The notes: generated by a model from the letters alone, not told the origin. A DNA stretch of 21,935 nucleotides from Heterotrichella gracilis (GCA_032358255.1 JAULBX010029478.1:1-21935), one strand, 5' to 3'. Positions 1 through 10,028 are shown, counted from the first letter of the stretch. Numbers and translations are program-made.

Positions 1-1437
1 GGTGAGGCATACCCAGACATGCTAACCTGGCTTCAAAGCTGGAATGCATATACTTACTTACTTACTTACTTACTTATGTTGATAAGCCCTAAACCCTAAA
101 CCCTAAACACTGATGTCGCTGTGTGTGGTGCCAGGTCTGGGGTTCACGGGCGTACTGGACGGCATTGAGTTTGGGGTTATTTTATAACTTACCCTGATAA
201 ACCCTACACCCTAAACACTGATGTCGATGTGTGTGGTGCCAGGTCTGGGGTTCACGGGCGAGCGGGACGGCATTGAGGTGGTACACAACCTGTCGCACAG
301 AGCTGCGCAGTTTGTGCACCACCCCTTCAACTACGCGCATGTGCAGTGGGTGCTGGACACGCGCGCAGACAATGTGAACAAACCACCGCTGCTCTACGAG
401 CTTAGGAAGAAATTCAGTGGCTTTTTCTTTGGGATACCCCGGGGGGTGGATTTCGAGTACCAGCCTGGGGTCCTTTTTGACCCCAACAACAGGGTAAGTG
501 TTGTACCTTGCAACCAACTCAGTGGCACACATGGGGTTAAAATTAAGAAAGAAAGGACAGATATAATTTAAAAGAAATGAATGGAATAGAATTGTGAGGT
601 AATAAGGCAGCCTATCTTTTGTCCTTTGTCCTTGGATGGGCGCATTGGATAGCAAGGCATAACAGTGGCACGTATCTGAATTCAAAACCATAGCTCAAAG
701 CTTGCCCCACATCACTCTGGTGAAAGATGTTGTGCTTTTCTCTAGGGCATTAGTTGACTGTGGTCGACTCTGAAAATGCATTTCTGCTGTTTGTTAATCA
801 CAAGTAAGGCAGATCAACACTCATCCCTACATACCCTGCGCCACCCACTGTCGCTTGCCAAACATGCTTATTCCCATGTGCGCATCTCTACATGCGCATG
901 GTTACAGGCTCCCTAAACCCTAAACCCTAAACCCTAAGGCAGCACTCCACTGTACATCCCTCTCAGGCAATGGCACGCAGGGTGGTTTGGAGAGTGAATG
1001 ATATAGGCAGTCATCACCGGTACACGCTTTCCAGCAATACGGCTAGTCAGGCTCGCTCATGTGGCACCAAACAGTTGGGTGCCCTGCCCTGTATGCACCT
1101 GGTGTTGACCTTGCGCAATATGGGGTCGTGCTAGGTCAAACCAGCCCATGGAAGGGTAGAGAAAACCCTAAACCCTATGCATTTTATACTTGAACGCCCA
1201 CTCTTTTCACAGCACGTGTGGCAGCATGCATGACACTTTCCCGCCCTGCAGGTGATCAGGCAGGAAAAGGACGTGATTGCCCGGGTGAACCGACGGCACA
1301 AGGTCTGCCTCCACACGGCGGCATTTGTGTACCACTTCAAGGGCTCCACGCTCCATGGCGGCCCTCAACCGCCGGGCTTGGACCTGAGGCAGAACTTTGT
1401 GCGGCCAGAGAACTACACAGCCGACACTGGGATGTGA
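1..1437 (+). CDS. Gene A, 3' part: glycosyltransferase-like protein (partial)
   Basis: The 5' part lies outside the window. Base 1 appears to be the last base of an exon, because the window opens exactly on a GTGAGG donor. Coding exons are 243-493 and 1252-1437 (TGA 1435-1437). The first joins upstream with one base carried over; the second joins in frame (AGG|GTAAGTG to TGCAG|GTGATC). The encoded C-terminal about 145 residues include FFFGIPRGVDFEYQPG, then DPNNR joined to VIRQEKDV, then the short run VYHFKGSTLHG. An HFKGST-type strand near the C-terminus resembles the end of some GT-A/GT2 glycosyltransferases, but no DxD motif is in view, so the family call is weak. The exon structure is well supported. 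A decayed copy of the last exon follows, and methyltransferase gene B lies downstream on the same strand. Confidence 0.55.
87..108 (+). repeat. Interstitial telomere-like tract (CCCTAAA)3
   Basis: Three tandem plant-type telomere heptamers inside the first intron of gene A, merging into the first of the duplicated acceptor segments. Similar tracts occur at 911-937, 13881-13900, 17779-17803, 20357-20379 and 20564-20580. The opposite orientation (TTTAGGG) is seen near 3705-3717, 20658-20667 and 20755-20783. Confidence 0.9.
101..277 (+). repeat. Tandem copy of the gene A splice acceptor (101-169 and 209-277)
   Basis: Two 69-bp segments, 108 bp apart, differ at four positions by my alignment. 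Each starts in a CCCTAAA tract, runs through a TGCCAG acceptor and continues 35 bp into exon sequence. The second copy belongs to the exon that stays open (from 243). Using the first acceptor (exon start 135) would give an in-frame TAA near 184-186, so it is a decoy or a poison site. Confidence 0.85.
911..937 (+). repeat. Interstitial telomere-like tract (CCCTAAA)~4
   Basis: Nearly four perfect CCCTAAA heptamers in the 758-bp intron between the two gene A exons. A shorter pair lies near 1164-1177 in the same intron. No other feature is recognisable in this intron. Confidence 0.9.
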
Positions 1438-1540
1438 TGGGCGGTCAGGCGTGATGTAGTTGCTCGTGTGCCTGCTACAGAACTTTGTTGGCCTCCCCTC
1501 AGTGGCTCGTGCGTCTGGCTACAGGGCTTTATTTGCCTCC

Positions 1541-1662
1541 AGAAAGTGGCATGTGTGGACCAATTTCAAGGGCTCCATGTCTTCTTGCCAATCAGCCTGG
1601 CTTTGTCGGGCATCAGTTTGTGCGGCGTGAGGTCTATGCATATGACTTTGGGATTTGGTTAG
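1541..1662 (+). pseudogene. Decayed copy of the last exon of gene A
   Basis: Starting about 100 bp after the stop of gene A, the sequence aligns again to its last exon. The stretch around 1551-1580 matches 1322-1350, including TTTCAAGGGCTCCA. The stretch around 1617-1660 (TTTGTGCGGC, then GACTTTGGG) matches 1397-1434. The frame that reads QFQG opposite HFKG is not the frame that reads HQFVRREVYAYDFG opposite QNFVRPENYTADTG, so the copy carries at least one frameshift. It is a non-coding relic unless it serves as 3' UTR. Confidence 0.6.
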
Positions 1663-3011
1663 TGGCTGGACGAGGTGGGTTTGGGAGGGCGCCTTGCAGC
1701 AAAGCATGGCATGGCCACTCGCCACATGCACTGGCCTACCCCTGCGTGGGGGTGATGTGCGATTCCATCCTCGCACAGATCCGCAAGGACATTGGCACTT
1801 GGGTGGAGCTCAACTATGCACAATTCTGCAGATGAATGTGGGTCTAGTTGTGGAGGTGAACATGCCCAGGCTATTTTAGGGTCTAGGGTTTAGGTTTGGT
1901 GTCTATTAGATAGTACCATTGTTAGGTTTGGGTTTGGCGATCATGGCTGTGCCCTGCCACGACATGGAGCATCCTTGCTTGTTCGCTAATTATTGTAGCA
2001 GGTAGTATTATATGCGCCGTTGCGTCTCTTTTCCTTTTTTCTTCTTCTTTAAATATGAGTCACTTCGAAAGGGGACCCCAATCTTTGCCATTGGGGAGTG
2101 ACTCATATGGTTATCTTTGGGGCACCAGGTACCAAGTCCAGGAACCTGTTTTTAATGTAGCTGGGCATCCAGATTGTCACCATTGTTGCTGCGGTAGAGT
2201 CCCTGTTCAGTGAAGGGAAAGAAAGTACGCACCCTGCCCTTGAGCATCCCATTTGGTGAAGGCTTCGCCCACATGGCCTTATTTATTAGACAAATTCCAC
2301 GGATAAATAGCAGTTGCAACTAGTTGCAGTATACCCACTGATAGAATCGAGGCTCATCCAGCCTGTGGCCGCAAAAGAGGTAGAAGCTGTCACCAAGGGA
2401 AGGCCCACTGAGTGGGCTATGGGTATAGGGTTTCCTCTAGGGTATTACCTGAGCCCCACAGAAGTAATGCATGCAAGTTTGTGATATGTTATTGATATGG
2501 TTGAACGCAAGGGACAGCGTGACGACGAAGCACGAGGATCCTGCTCTGAGGAAGGCGGTTGATGGGAGTGAGAGGGAGATGACGTGGGAGTGCTAGACAC
2601 GCTTGGTTTGAACGCAGTGCACACTGCAAGAAACTAGCGGTGCTGTAAAGGGCGAGGTACGCTGCCTTACGTGCTATCTCCTGGATTAATTGGTGCACAA
2701 ATGCTACCTTGCGGACCAGTCCTTGATCTTGCCGATCGTGACGCGACAGGAGAAATTCGAGTTGCCAGGTCATGCATGCAACTCGACCTGCTGCCCAGTT
2801 GATCAGCTGCCAACGCAGGCATTGGGTCTCGCTAGTGTCGTGGCACTACAATTTGTTTTGTCATGCTTTGTTGCGACTTGTGATGCCAGCAGTTAATGTC
2901 ACCTGGTGTGCGTGGCTCAAGGTCAGGTTTCGAACTGTACTATGGGTTTATCTCGTAGACAGCGGGCTCCAGACTAGGGTGTGTAGGATGTATTGCCGCC
3001 GCTTGTAGGCT
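1663..3011. other. Intergenic stretch with no recognisable gene
   Basis: No open frame here has protein-like composition that I can match to a family. A short frame around 1765-1835 (AQIRKDIGTWVELNYAQFC) looks mildly coding-like but has no convincing splice partner. The stretch holds one strong hairpin, listed separately, a short CTAGGGTTTAGG telomere-like motif near 1882-1892, and a pyrimidine-rich run near 2029-2050. Confidence 0.5.
2053..2108. repeat. Two-tier inverted repeat / hairpin
   Basis: ATATGAGTCACT (2053-2064) is perfectly inverted as AGTGACTCATAT (2097-2108). Nested inside, CCCCAAT (2076-2082) is inverted as ATTGGGG (2090-2096) around a 7-base loop, leaving an 11-base bulge on the left side only. 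The outer arm contains TGAGTCA, an AP-1/bZIP-like site. It could be a foldback element, a structured RNA or a palindromic binding site. No flanking target-site duplication was evident. Confidence 0.7.
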
Positions 3012-3139
3012 ATGTGGACAATATATAGCAGTATAGTGACGATTGCAACTTCATGCAGGCCTCTAAAGGTAACCCCCACCTGGCCTCTGCCCTCCTGTGA
3101 CCCATGGGGGGCACACTCCCAACGTCAACTGCCCAAGGA

Positions 3140-3285
3140 TCAAAGGGCTGTAGAAGTGACAGAGGACGAGGGTGAGCAACATTGGTTTATGGTCCCTCCC
3201 CTTGCACCCGTCCAATTGCCACTGTGTCCCGCTGTGTGCGCGTCTGTGGCGGATATTGCAAGGAGGCTTTGGCTCTTGGACTGGG
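3140..3285 (+). pseudogene. Possible exon ending at a GTGAGG donor, paralogous to the one abutting base 1
   Basis: A frame reading HWFMVPPLAPVQLPLC and then ADIARRLWLLDWG ends at 3285 with TGG G|GTGAGG, leaving one base, which is the phase gene A requires at 243. The intron that follows (3286-3366) is homologous to the first 76 bases of the window. So this looks like a duplicate of the exon that must sit just left of the window. No second copy of the next gene A exon follows it, and its phase does not fit the next gene B exon, so it is probably a relic. The 5' boundary is not determined. Confidence 0.35.
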
Positions 3286-3366
3286 GTGAGGCATACCCAG
3301 GCGTGCTAACCTGGCTCAAGGCTGGAATGCAGATCACTTACTCACTTACTCACTTACTCGCTTACT
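3285..3366 (+). repeat. Second copy of window bases 1-76 (intron start plus ACTT microsatellite)
   Basis: GGTGAGGCATACCCAG followed by GCTAACCTGGCT and GCTGGAATGCA recurs at 1-50 and 3285-3334. Both copies run into an ACTT/ACTC tetranucleotide array (about 49-76 and 3339-3366). The first copy has one extra base (CTTCAAAGC against CTCAAGGC). The two positions are 3284 bp apart, suggesting a tandem duplication of about 3.3 kb with later decay. Confidence 0.8.
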
Positions 3367-3461
3367 TCCAACCAGCAGCTATGCACCCTCTCTTTTTGCT
3401 GCACCTGAGAGATTAATTGTTGCCTCTGTGGCTGCGCAGTGTGTGCTGGCCGCGGCTGCAG

Positions 3462-5634
3462 CATGTAGTGGCCAATGTGGTATTCCTCCTGGCGACACGG
3501 TCAGACCTTGCAGTTGTGTCTGGGGCACGCACGCGCCGCACCACCCAGGCCCTGCACGAGCACCACGTCAGCTACCACGCCAACAACTGCCAAACAGGTA
3601 GGGTTTAGTTCCCCGTGTGTAGGGTTTAGGTCTGCACGACCATCACTTCAGCTACCATGCCAACAACTGCCAAACAGGTGGGGTTAGTTGCCAGGGTGTA
3701 GGGATCAGGGTTTAGGGTTCAGAGTGGTTGTAGCCTGGGGTTGCTATGGGTTTGGACCACAACAACAGCTTGTCCAGCCGAGGTTCAACCCTAGTTAATA
3801 GCCAGAAGTGAGTCCAGGTGGTGCAACCTGGGGCAGCTTCAGCCGACAGGGACACCCCCCTCGCATATGCCACAACCGTAACGCATCTGGGCTGGGCTGC
3901 CAGCAAGATTCAGTCAAACCAGTGCGCATCGATTAATTCAAGTAAAACCAGTGTGCATCGAGGTGAAGCCTCAAACTGACCTGTGAGTGTGTTACCAGTG
4001 ATGCCCCCATTGCATTGAAAAGTGTCGTTACAGGTACATCTGTAGCACCCGATTTCCATCATGCAGCATGACGCACACAGCAGGAGATAACTCAAGTACT
4101 GAAACAGTCAGCACATTGTTCCAGGCTACAGGTATGAGTTTGTGGAGTATATCCCCAGCCAGTGGGAGAGGCAATGGGAGGATATCTACGCAGCGCTGCC
4201 AGGTAAGCTGCCACCATGCTGTGTGTGCGCCCCACCTGTTTCGCCTACCTTGCATGTGTCTTTGCCGCTCCCCCGTCATACATTTCCCGCATGCCGTAAT
4301 CAGCGGGTTCAAATTTGTTCTTCAAATTGTGTGAGCACCCATGTGATTGCCTACTGCTTCCATCCGGGGAATTCATCCCTCCAGGGACACGCATGTGACA
4401 GTTTTTGGGTAGCTTTGACTGCATTTATTCCTCCAGCCCGAGTTGCGGGTAGCAGCACATGATGCCATCCTGTTGCAGCGGTTTGGGACACTGTCATTTG
4501 GCCACACATTCAACGCTGGGCTTGGTACTCTAATACACACTCATTCAGCGCTCAACCTGGCATGTGCATATGCCCACAAGAGCTGGCTAAGTTGGAGGGT
4601 GGTTAACTGGTTAAGTGTGACCTGGCCAATTCCACTAAGCAGCACTAGATTGAGACCAATGTGCAGTTTGATTGGAAATTTGATTTTTTTTTTAAGCATT
4701 TCAATTTGTTATTTGGAGAATATCAGTCAATTATATCATTGACTATGTTTTGTATAAAACATAAACCCACTCGCTTCCTCTTGCAGGCAACAAATCGCAC
4801 ATCTGCCGGGCATTGGGGAGGCATACGGACAAGAGCGCAGCCTGGCTGGATGGGATCCACAGCTTCCTGGGGGGCGCCCACGTGAACTACAACGCGCTGG
4901 GGACCTCAATCAACTCGGAAATCTTCTCCAGCTACATCTACAAGGACACCTGTGGCCTGCCCAAGAATGACACCACGCACAGCACCGCGCGGGTGTGGGT
5001 GGAGCCGTTGGTGGGCCACCTGCGCCACCCGCTGGGGCTGTGCAAGGAAACGCCGTACGAGCGGGACGTGCAAAACCGGACCTACCTCCTCCCAAACGGC
5101 ATGTATGGCGATGACTTCAACAGGAGGTACCCGGGGAGGAGGTATCTGTTTGACCTGGGCAGCTCGAATTACACCACCAGCATGGGGTGGTTCACGCAGC
5201 ATTATGGCAAGTTTGGGGTGGCGTTTGATGAGATATGGGCATGGGAGGTGAAGGAAGTCAACCACACCATGTTTTGGGCGGATGTCCCTGAGGAGTATTT
5301 TGCAAAGATCCATTTCTACAATATCCCGGCGCAGGGGGAGGACGCCGCCGCGTCGAATTGCTTCAAAATCATTAGCGACATCTACAAGCCCGGGGATTTC
5401 GTGGTAGTTAAATTGGACATTGACATGCCCACCTTGGAGTTTCAACTGTTGACCATGCTCGAAAGGCACCCTGTGCTGATGCAGATGGTGGCGGACATTT
5501 ACTTTGAGATGCACTATGATCACACTGAAATGAGCCGGTATTTTAAGTGGGGAAACGGGCAGGACTTGGCGGCTGTGTACAGTGCTTTCAAGCGCTTTAG
5601 GAATGCTGGGGTGCGGTTGCACTACTGGCCGTGA
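3462..5634 (+). CDS. Gene B: FkbM-like methyltransferase-fold protein, probably lumenal or secreted
   Basis: Three exons join in consistent phase: 3462-3597 (ends CAAACAG|GTAGGG), 4125-4202 (ends CTGCCAG|GTAAGC) and 4787-5634 (TGA 5632-5634). Both introns split a Gly codon. The first exon is not found: the frame has a stop at 3414-3416 and no ATG. One candidate is a phase-0 exon opening at ATG 3012 and ending before GTAACC near 3068. About 353 residues are visible. The last exon has RRYLFDLGSSNYTTSMGWF, resembling a Rossmann methyltransferase motif I, then FDEIWAWE, then VVVKLDID, comparable to the LKIDIEG strand of FkbM methyltransferases. Four N-glycosylation sequons (NDT, NRT, NYT, NHT) suggest exposure to the ER/Golgi lumen. 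The substrate is unknown; a cell-wall or glycoprotein sugar O-methyltransferase is one inference. Confidence 0.6.
3552..3683 (+). repeat. Tandem copy of a gene B splice donor (3552-3603 and 3632-3683)
   Basis: The last 46 bases of the gene B exon plus its donor (AACTGCCAAACAG|GTAGGG) are repeated 80 bp downstream as AACTGCCAAACAG|GTGGGG, with about five mismatches in 52. Both copies keep a usable GT. They are separated by degenerate GTAGGGTTTAG telomere-like motifs. Confidence 0.8.
3915..3962 (+). repeat. Short direct repeat AAACCAGTG[CT]GCATCGA
   Basis: A 17-base motif occurs twice about 30 bp apart (near 3916-3932 and 3945-3962) in the intron of gene B. The rest of this 527-bp intron shows nothing recognisable. 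Confidence 0.7.
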
Positions 5635-5721
5635 ACGTGCCAGCGCTCCCTTGTCTTTTCATCAGCCAATGCTCACCCTGGCTCGCCTGTTGTTCTGCTT
5701 AGGCCAGTTGCCAGAAGTTTC

Positions 5722-5727
5722 AATAAA
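5722..5727 (+). promoter_or_regulatory. Possible polyadenylation signal AATAAA for gene B
   Basis: AATAAA lies 88 bases after the gene B stop, in an AT-richer stretch. Many green algae use TGTAA instead, so this is only a positional candidate. Confidence 0.3.
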
Positions 5728-7251
5728 GGTAATATATAAAACTCCTGGCCCAGTTCCGTGACGAGTTTTCCAAAAGTACAATTTTGCCGGTGCCGGACAT
5801 GTTTGCACACCAAAGTCCTGGACCAGACTGGTCAGGCTTGCAAACCTGTGACGGATATGCTGATCTTTCAGTGAAAAGCACTTGTGTTTGCGCGTGTAGG
5901 GTAATCAGCCTGCCAAGGGGTACCATACCCCAGGCATGGCATTATAATCATCATACCCTACACCTGCATGCCATGATCATCATGGCCGCATTATTTATTG
6001 AAATTTAATTGGCTATAGCTATGCAGCAACTCTGAGTCAGGATGATCCGTCACATGCGCTGGCGTGGGCCATTCTTAATACATGGATTTGTGTAATACAA
6101 GAACATACTGGAATATCTGAACGCATTTGTTCCCCCTGTCATGATGGTATGACGTATGACAGTACCATTTGACATGTCAGACTGAGTGACCGATACGGCA
6201 TGGCATGCACATGTTAAATTTATGCTTCCAAACATTCCAGCGTTGGGCATTTTGTACTACTAATTACTTATAAGCTTAAGCTTAGTAGATACCGAGTAGG
6301 CGCCTAAGGATTGAATTGATTCAGTGATCACAATTTATATTCAACAACTTGTTCAAGGCACTCTCAGAGTGGACACTGTTTCAAACTATTTGCAGAATGA
6401 CTCATTCATTTGAACTGAGCTGGCCGCCACATGTGATACCTCATTATAGCAGCGACGCGCTTCAGTGATACTACATGCGAGTAAGCATTTGAATGTGTAT
6501 ATCCAAAATTGAAACGGCTCTACAGCTTGAAGATAAAGTCAAACATAACGATATAAAAAGACACCCTCAGAGTCTGACAGGCAGTGAGTGACAACCACAA
6601 TTTGAGCACTGCTGCCTGCGCTGTACTACACTAGTGCACCGCTAGGCTAGGCTGCTAAGCAGGTTGACATTAACACAATCGTAGCAAAAGGACCAGACAG
6701 ATGCAGTTGCTATGCTTGTGCTGCTGCAGCAAAGGGGGCCTGGCATATCACTAATGAAATATCATTTATGTTTGCTCGACGATTTGTCGACAATGAAATG
6801 AACATGAAATGGTAGCACTCAGCCACTGAAGGTGGGCTACAGGGGGGATAAAACTATCTAGTGGGGGAGGAAACAAAGCAGGCGCTTGGCACATCCTGCA
6901 CACTGTCAGGTCAAAATATGCAAAAGAAAAGAAAGTGCGTGCACCACTAATCTAAAAGGAACAACCTGGCGGGATAATGAAATCAAATGCTTAGCCAATG
7001 AACGCCACTGCTGCAACAAAATGAAATGTACACTTGTCCACTTAAAACCCTTCCCTGGGATTACTTCATAACCATGCGGTTTGTAACCTGCGCCAAGGAT
7101 CAGCAAAGTGCACACCCAATCCCCTGCACTTGCTCAGAGAATGCCGCACTCCGCTGTTTCATAGCGCCCAGCGCTCAGAGTGCTGGTCAGAGATACAGGT
7201 GCAAGCTGCATTGAGGCGGGCCCAGGCAGGTTGCTGAAGGCCCCTGGAAGG
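5728..7251. other. Intergenic region between convergent genes B and C
   Basis: It should hold the 3' UTRs of B (+) and C (-). It is AT-richer than the genes, open frames are short and of low coding quality, and no tRNA cloverleaf or conserved motif was recognised. AAGCTTAAGCTTAG near 6273-6285 is a short simple-repeat-like palindrome; the same AAGCTTAAGCTTAA appears near 7827-7840 in an intron of gene C. Confidence 0.5.
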
Positions 7252-10028
7252 CTAGGGGAATACGTGGAACTTGTCAACTTGGGGATGCGCAAATGTGGAG
7301 ATTTGCTTGGGGGGTGCTTTCTTGGGTGGGGGTGATCGTCGCTTGGGCACCACCGGGGATTTGCGAACACCGGTTGGGGATTTGTGGACCTTGGTTGGGG
7401 ATTTCTTGAGGGGCGGCGGATGCTTGTGAACCACAGGCGCCTTGGCACGGGGTGGCGATTTCTTCACAGCTGGCGTCTTTTTCCTGGGTGGCGGGGAGGG
7501 CTTCAATCCCAGCGTCGATTTCGCCGGCGGCGGCTTTTTCGACTTGTTGATCACCTTGGCAGGAGCAGCAGCAGGCTTCCACCAGTTGTTGACTGACTGG
7601 GGGTCCACTTTGTGGTTGCAGGGGGTGATGAGCTGTGGGAAAACCGGCTTGAGCGCTGGCAGGATGCACAGGTTGAGCACTTGCTCCATCCCGATTGCAT
7701 TGGGGTGCAGCAAGAACGGGTCAAACAGGGTGCGCTTGATGTAGCGCTGCCCGCCCTGCGCAAGTAGAAATGCACAAGTAAGTCCTCGCAATATTTTGCA
7801 AGTTTGGGCTTTAGGATAAACCCTAAAGCTTAAGCTTAACCCTGGACCCTGAAGTAGCACAAATTGTATTACCGGAGCTGGTGGTCATTCACCATGTCCA
7901 GTCTGCAGAGTACCCTAGGAACCCTAGGCACCCTATTCCCTCTTCACACACACTCTCAGAGGTACTCCCAGCCAAAAAATGCACAACCACGACCACGACC
8001 GCAATTTCTCCACTCACACTCTCAAACCACAGCCTAGGGTACTGAGTTTCCTCGTTACTCACACTCTCAGACCACAGCCCCGTGTTGAAGCAGTCCACGT
8101 AGGTGTACCCCAGCGCAACTGCAGCAGCCGACACCTGTGCATTGACCTTGGTAATGATTGGCATGTACCTGTGGGGTACACGTGGCGCAAGTGAAGATAA
8201 AGGGGAGGACATGGCAAGGGGGATGTGCAGGGTTTAGAGAAGATCCCTATTTACAGGTGTAGGGTTTACATTTAGGTAATAATTGTACCTGGGGGGCAGA
8301 GGGTGCACAAGTGTGTGGTAACAAAGCGGTGGATATGGTCCGGGATATTAATGTTGACAGCTTGGTTGTGGTGGGCATTTGCCGCGCGCTTGGGAATTGA
8401 GTGGGGCTGCCCAGGACAGGCAAGGGCAGGTGGTTGTGGTTCGGTGGCCACTTGTGTTGATGCTTCATGGGACTGCACATGGTTCACAAATAGATGGAAT
8501 AGATTAAATGGCAACACAAAACAGGGATCCATACAAGGGCCTGAGTATGGCTGACTTCCAACCTTGATATTTTTTCTGGGGCTTAGTTCACCAGGTGACT
8601 ATTTCTACCTACATGTTTGTGAGCGCAGCGTTGCCTGCTGTGCCTCGTGGCAGCATCCCCACCACAAACATCTTGGATCCCGGGGACAGGGTCATCAGCT
8701 CCACAGCCAGTGACTGGATGTTGGTGGCCACGTTGGTGGACAAGTCACCGGGGGTCTGCACAGAAAAAAGGCAAAATAAAAAATACACAAATATCAACAA
8801 AATATATATGTATATTATTATTGGCCAGGTCATCAGGGGTTTGCTCAGGAACAGAAAGATATATAATCGTGAATTTACAATGTGTTTATATATGTTACAT
8901 CAGGTGATTTTCACAGGAAGGATACAGCGGAATAAATTGATACAGGAACAAGGAAACTATGCGCCTTGCCACAGCATGAACACACATGGCTGGTTTCAGA
9001 TGCATTGGATCCAGGAAGGAGAGCGACTGACTCACCCCCATTTCCTTGTTGACATCGTTTGCCCCAATGAGCAGCACCATGGCCTTCATGCCCATCCCCG
9101 GGACCAGCTCCCCATGGCGCACCCGCCAGGCAACATTCAAGCTCGTGTCGCCTGCTCCAAAGGAGGGGGTTGGGGTTACCTTGTGGGGAGGGAATACACC
9201 CTGACGCAGGGTTTGGACGAGTGCATGCATATGTGCAGCTGCAAGGCCAATATGCATGTAACCTCTTGCGTTGCAGTCGCACTCAACCACTATCGCAAAC
9301 ATAACCGCTGAGAAATTTGGGTTTAGCGTCTCCCAATTGTTGCACCCGCACCTGCTATCGCAAACACATCCGTTGACGGAACCCTTGACGCCACACACGC
9401 ATCAAACATCGACTTGGTTGCCTTGATCGTCCCCATGTAGTCAATCCCCCTGGATGTCCCCCGCAGGCTCTCGAATATGGAATCCCCAATAAAAAGTAGG
9501 TCCAGACCCTGAGGGTAAACGCAACAAGGTGAGCAACAAGGGGGGAGATCATCATCCCCAGCATGCTAGCTCAATTGATGTGAAAGGCAAGTTATAGAAG
9601 CTGAAGACTGGATAAGTGATATTAGTTATTTTGTCTGCAAAAGGATATTCAAATATCTCGACAAAATGAGTGCATGTCCCATCCAACGGACACGAGAGGC
9701 AATCACCGAGTATGGGTGGTACATGCTTGCAAGGGGTGCACAATGATGTGCATCAAGACAGGGGTGTGCAAAGCTGCGTGGACGAGCACAGGCAAAATAT
9801 TTCACCCACAGTGGTTGGATTTCAGCCCCGCCCTACCTGTTCTGATGCCGCGTATCGATGAGCCGCAGCCACATAGCTTTGGTGCGCATTCACCCAGAAG
9901 TTGTCGGTCCTGGGCGCACCCACCAGCGGGGGGAGTAACACACTGCCAGCTGTCAACCTCAGGACGCAGGCCGCTGCCAGGTATGCAAATAGTATGGAAG
10001 AGGCTGGGAGGTAGCGTTGGTAGGCCAT
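7252..10028 (-). CDS. Gene C: secreted SGNH/GDSL hydrolase with proline-lysine-rich C-terminal tail
   Basis: Six exons on the minus strand in fully consistent phase: 10028-9837, 9508-9352, 9151-9036, 8755-8613, 8168-8063 and 7755-7252 (TAG). They total 1218 nt, 405 aa. The start is an AAAATGG context followed by a hydrophobic N-terminus (SSILFAYLAAACVLRL), a signal peptide or anchor. SGNH blocks: LLFIGDSIFESL with nucleophile Ser74; Gly117 in the AIAGDTSLN stretch for block II; LLIGAND with Asn148; LFDPFLLHPNAIG with Asp250 and His255 for block V. The Asp-His spacing is longer than the usual DxxH. Residues from about 285 to the end are rich in Pro and Lys with PPP and SP motifs, like hydroxyproline-rich wall proteins, so the enzyme is probably held at the wall. 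Likely activity is an esterase or acyl-hydrolase on a wall polysaccharide or lipid; the substrate cannot be read from sequence. It is transcribed divergently from gene D. Confidence 0.88.
7942..8082 (-). repeat. Three copies of the exon 5 donor of gene C
   Basis: The exon 5 junction (top strand TACTCACACTCTCAGACCAC, 8056-8075) recurs as CACTCACACTCTCAAACCAC around 8010-8029 and more weakly as CACACACTCTCAGAGG around 7945-7960. On the coding strand each reads GAGAGT|GTG, so all three keep a GT at the donor position. Confidence 0.7.
8303..8410 (-). pseudogene. Possible decayed duplicate of gene C exon 5
   Basis: Inside the intron between exons 4 and 5, the minus strand reads MPTTTKLSTLISRTISTAL, against MPIITKVNAQVSAAAVAL in exon 5. 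The first 18 bases match at 14 positions. The downstream YVDC segment of exon 5 has no counterpart and no acceptor was identified, so if real it is a relic. Confidence 0.3.
8744..8848 (-). repeat. Copy of the exon 4 acceptor of gene C
   Basis: Top-strand GTCACCGGGGGTCTGCACAG (8744-8763), which spans the acceptor, recurs as GTCATCAGGGGTTTGCTCAG (8829-8848), 16 of 20 identical and 85 bp away. The intervening intron DNA is very AT-rich. Confidence 0.5.
9290..9377 (-). repeat. Copy of the exon 2 donor of gene C
   Basis: CTATCGCAAACACATCCG (from 9355), the end of exon 2 on the top strand, recurs as CTATCGCAAACATAACCG (from 9290), 65 bp inside the intron. The copy has GTGG where the donor has GTGC. 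Confidence 0.6.

Noticed and set aside
4437..4524. Possible extra exon of gene B (ELRVAAHDAILLQRFGTLSFG)
   Set aside because: It looks coding and is flanked by CCAG and GGTAC, but it needs phase 0 on entry while the preceding exon leaves phase 1. The exons at 4125-4202 and 4787-5634 join perfectly without it. It may be an unrelated relic.
4906..5622. Long open frame (238 aa) on the minus strand opposite gene B
   Set aside because: It is the antisense shadow of the last exon of gene B, favoured by GC-rich codon use; the plus-strand reading has clear motifs and splice joins.
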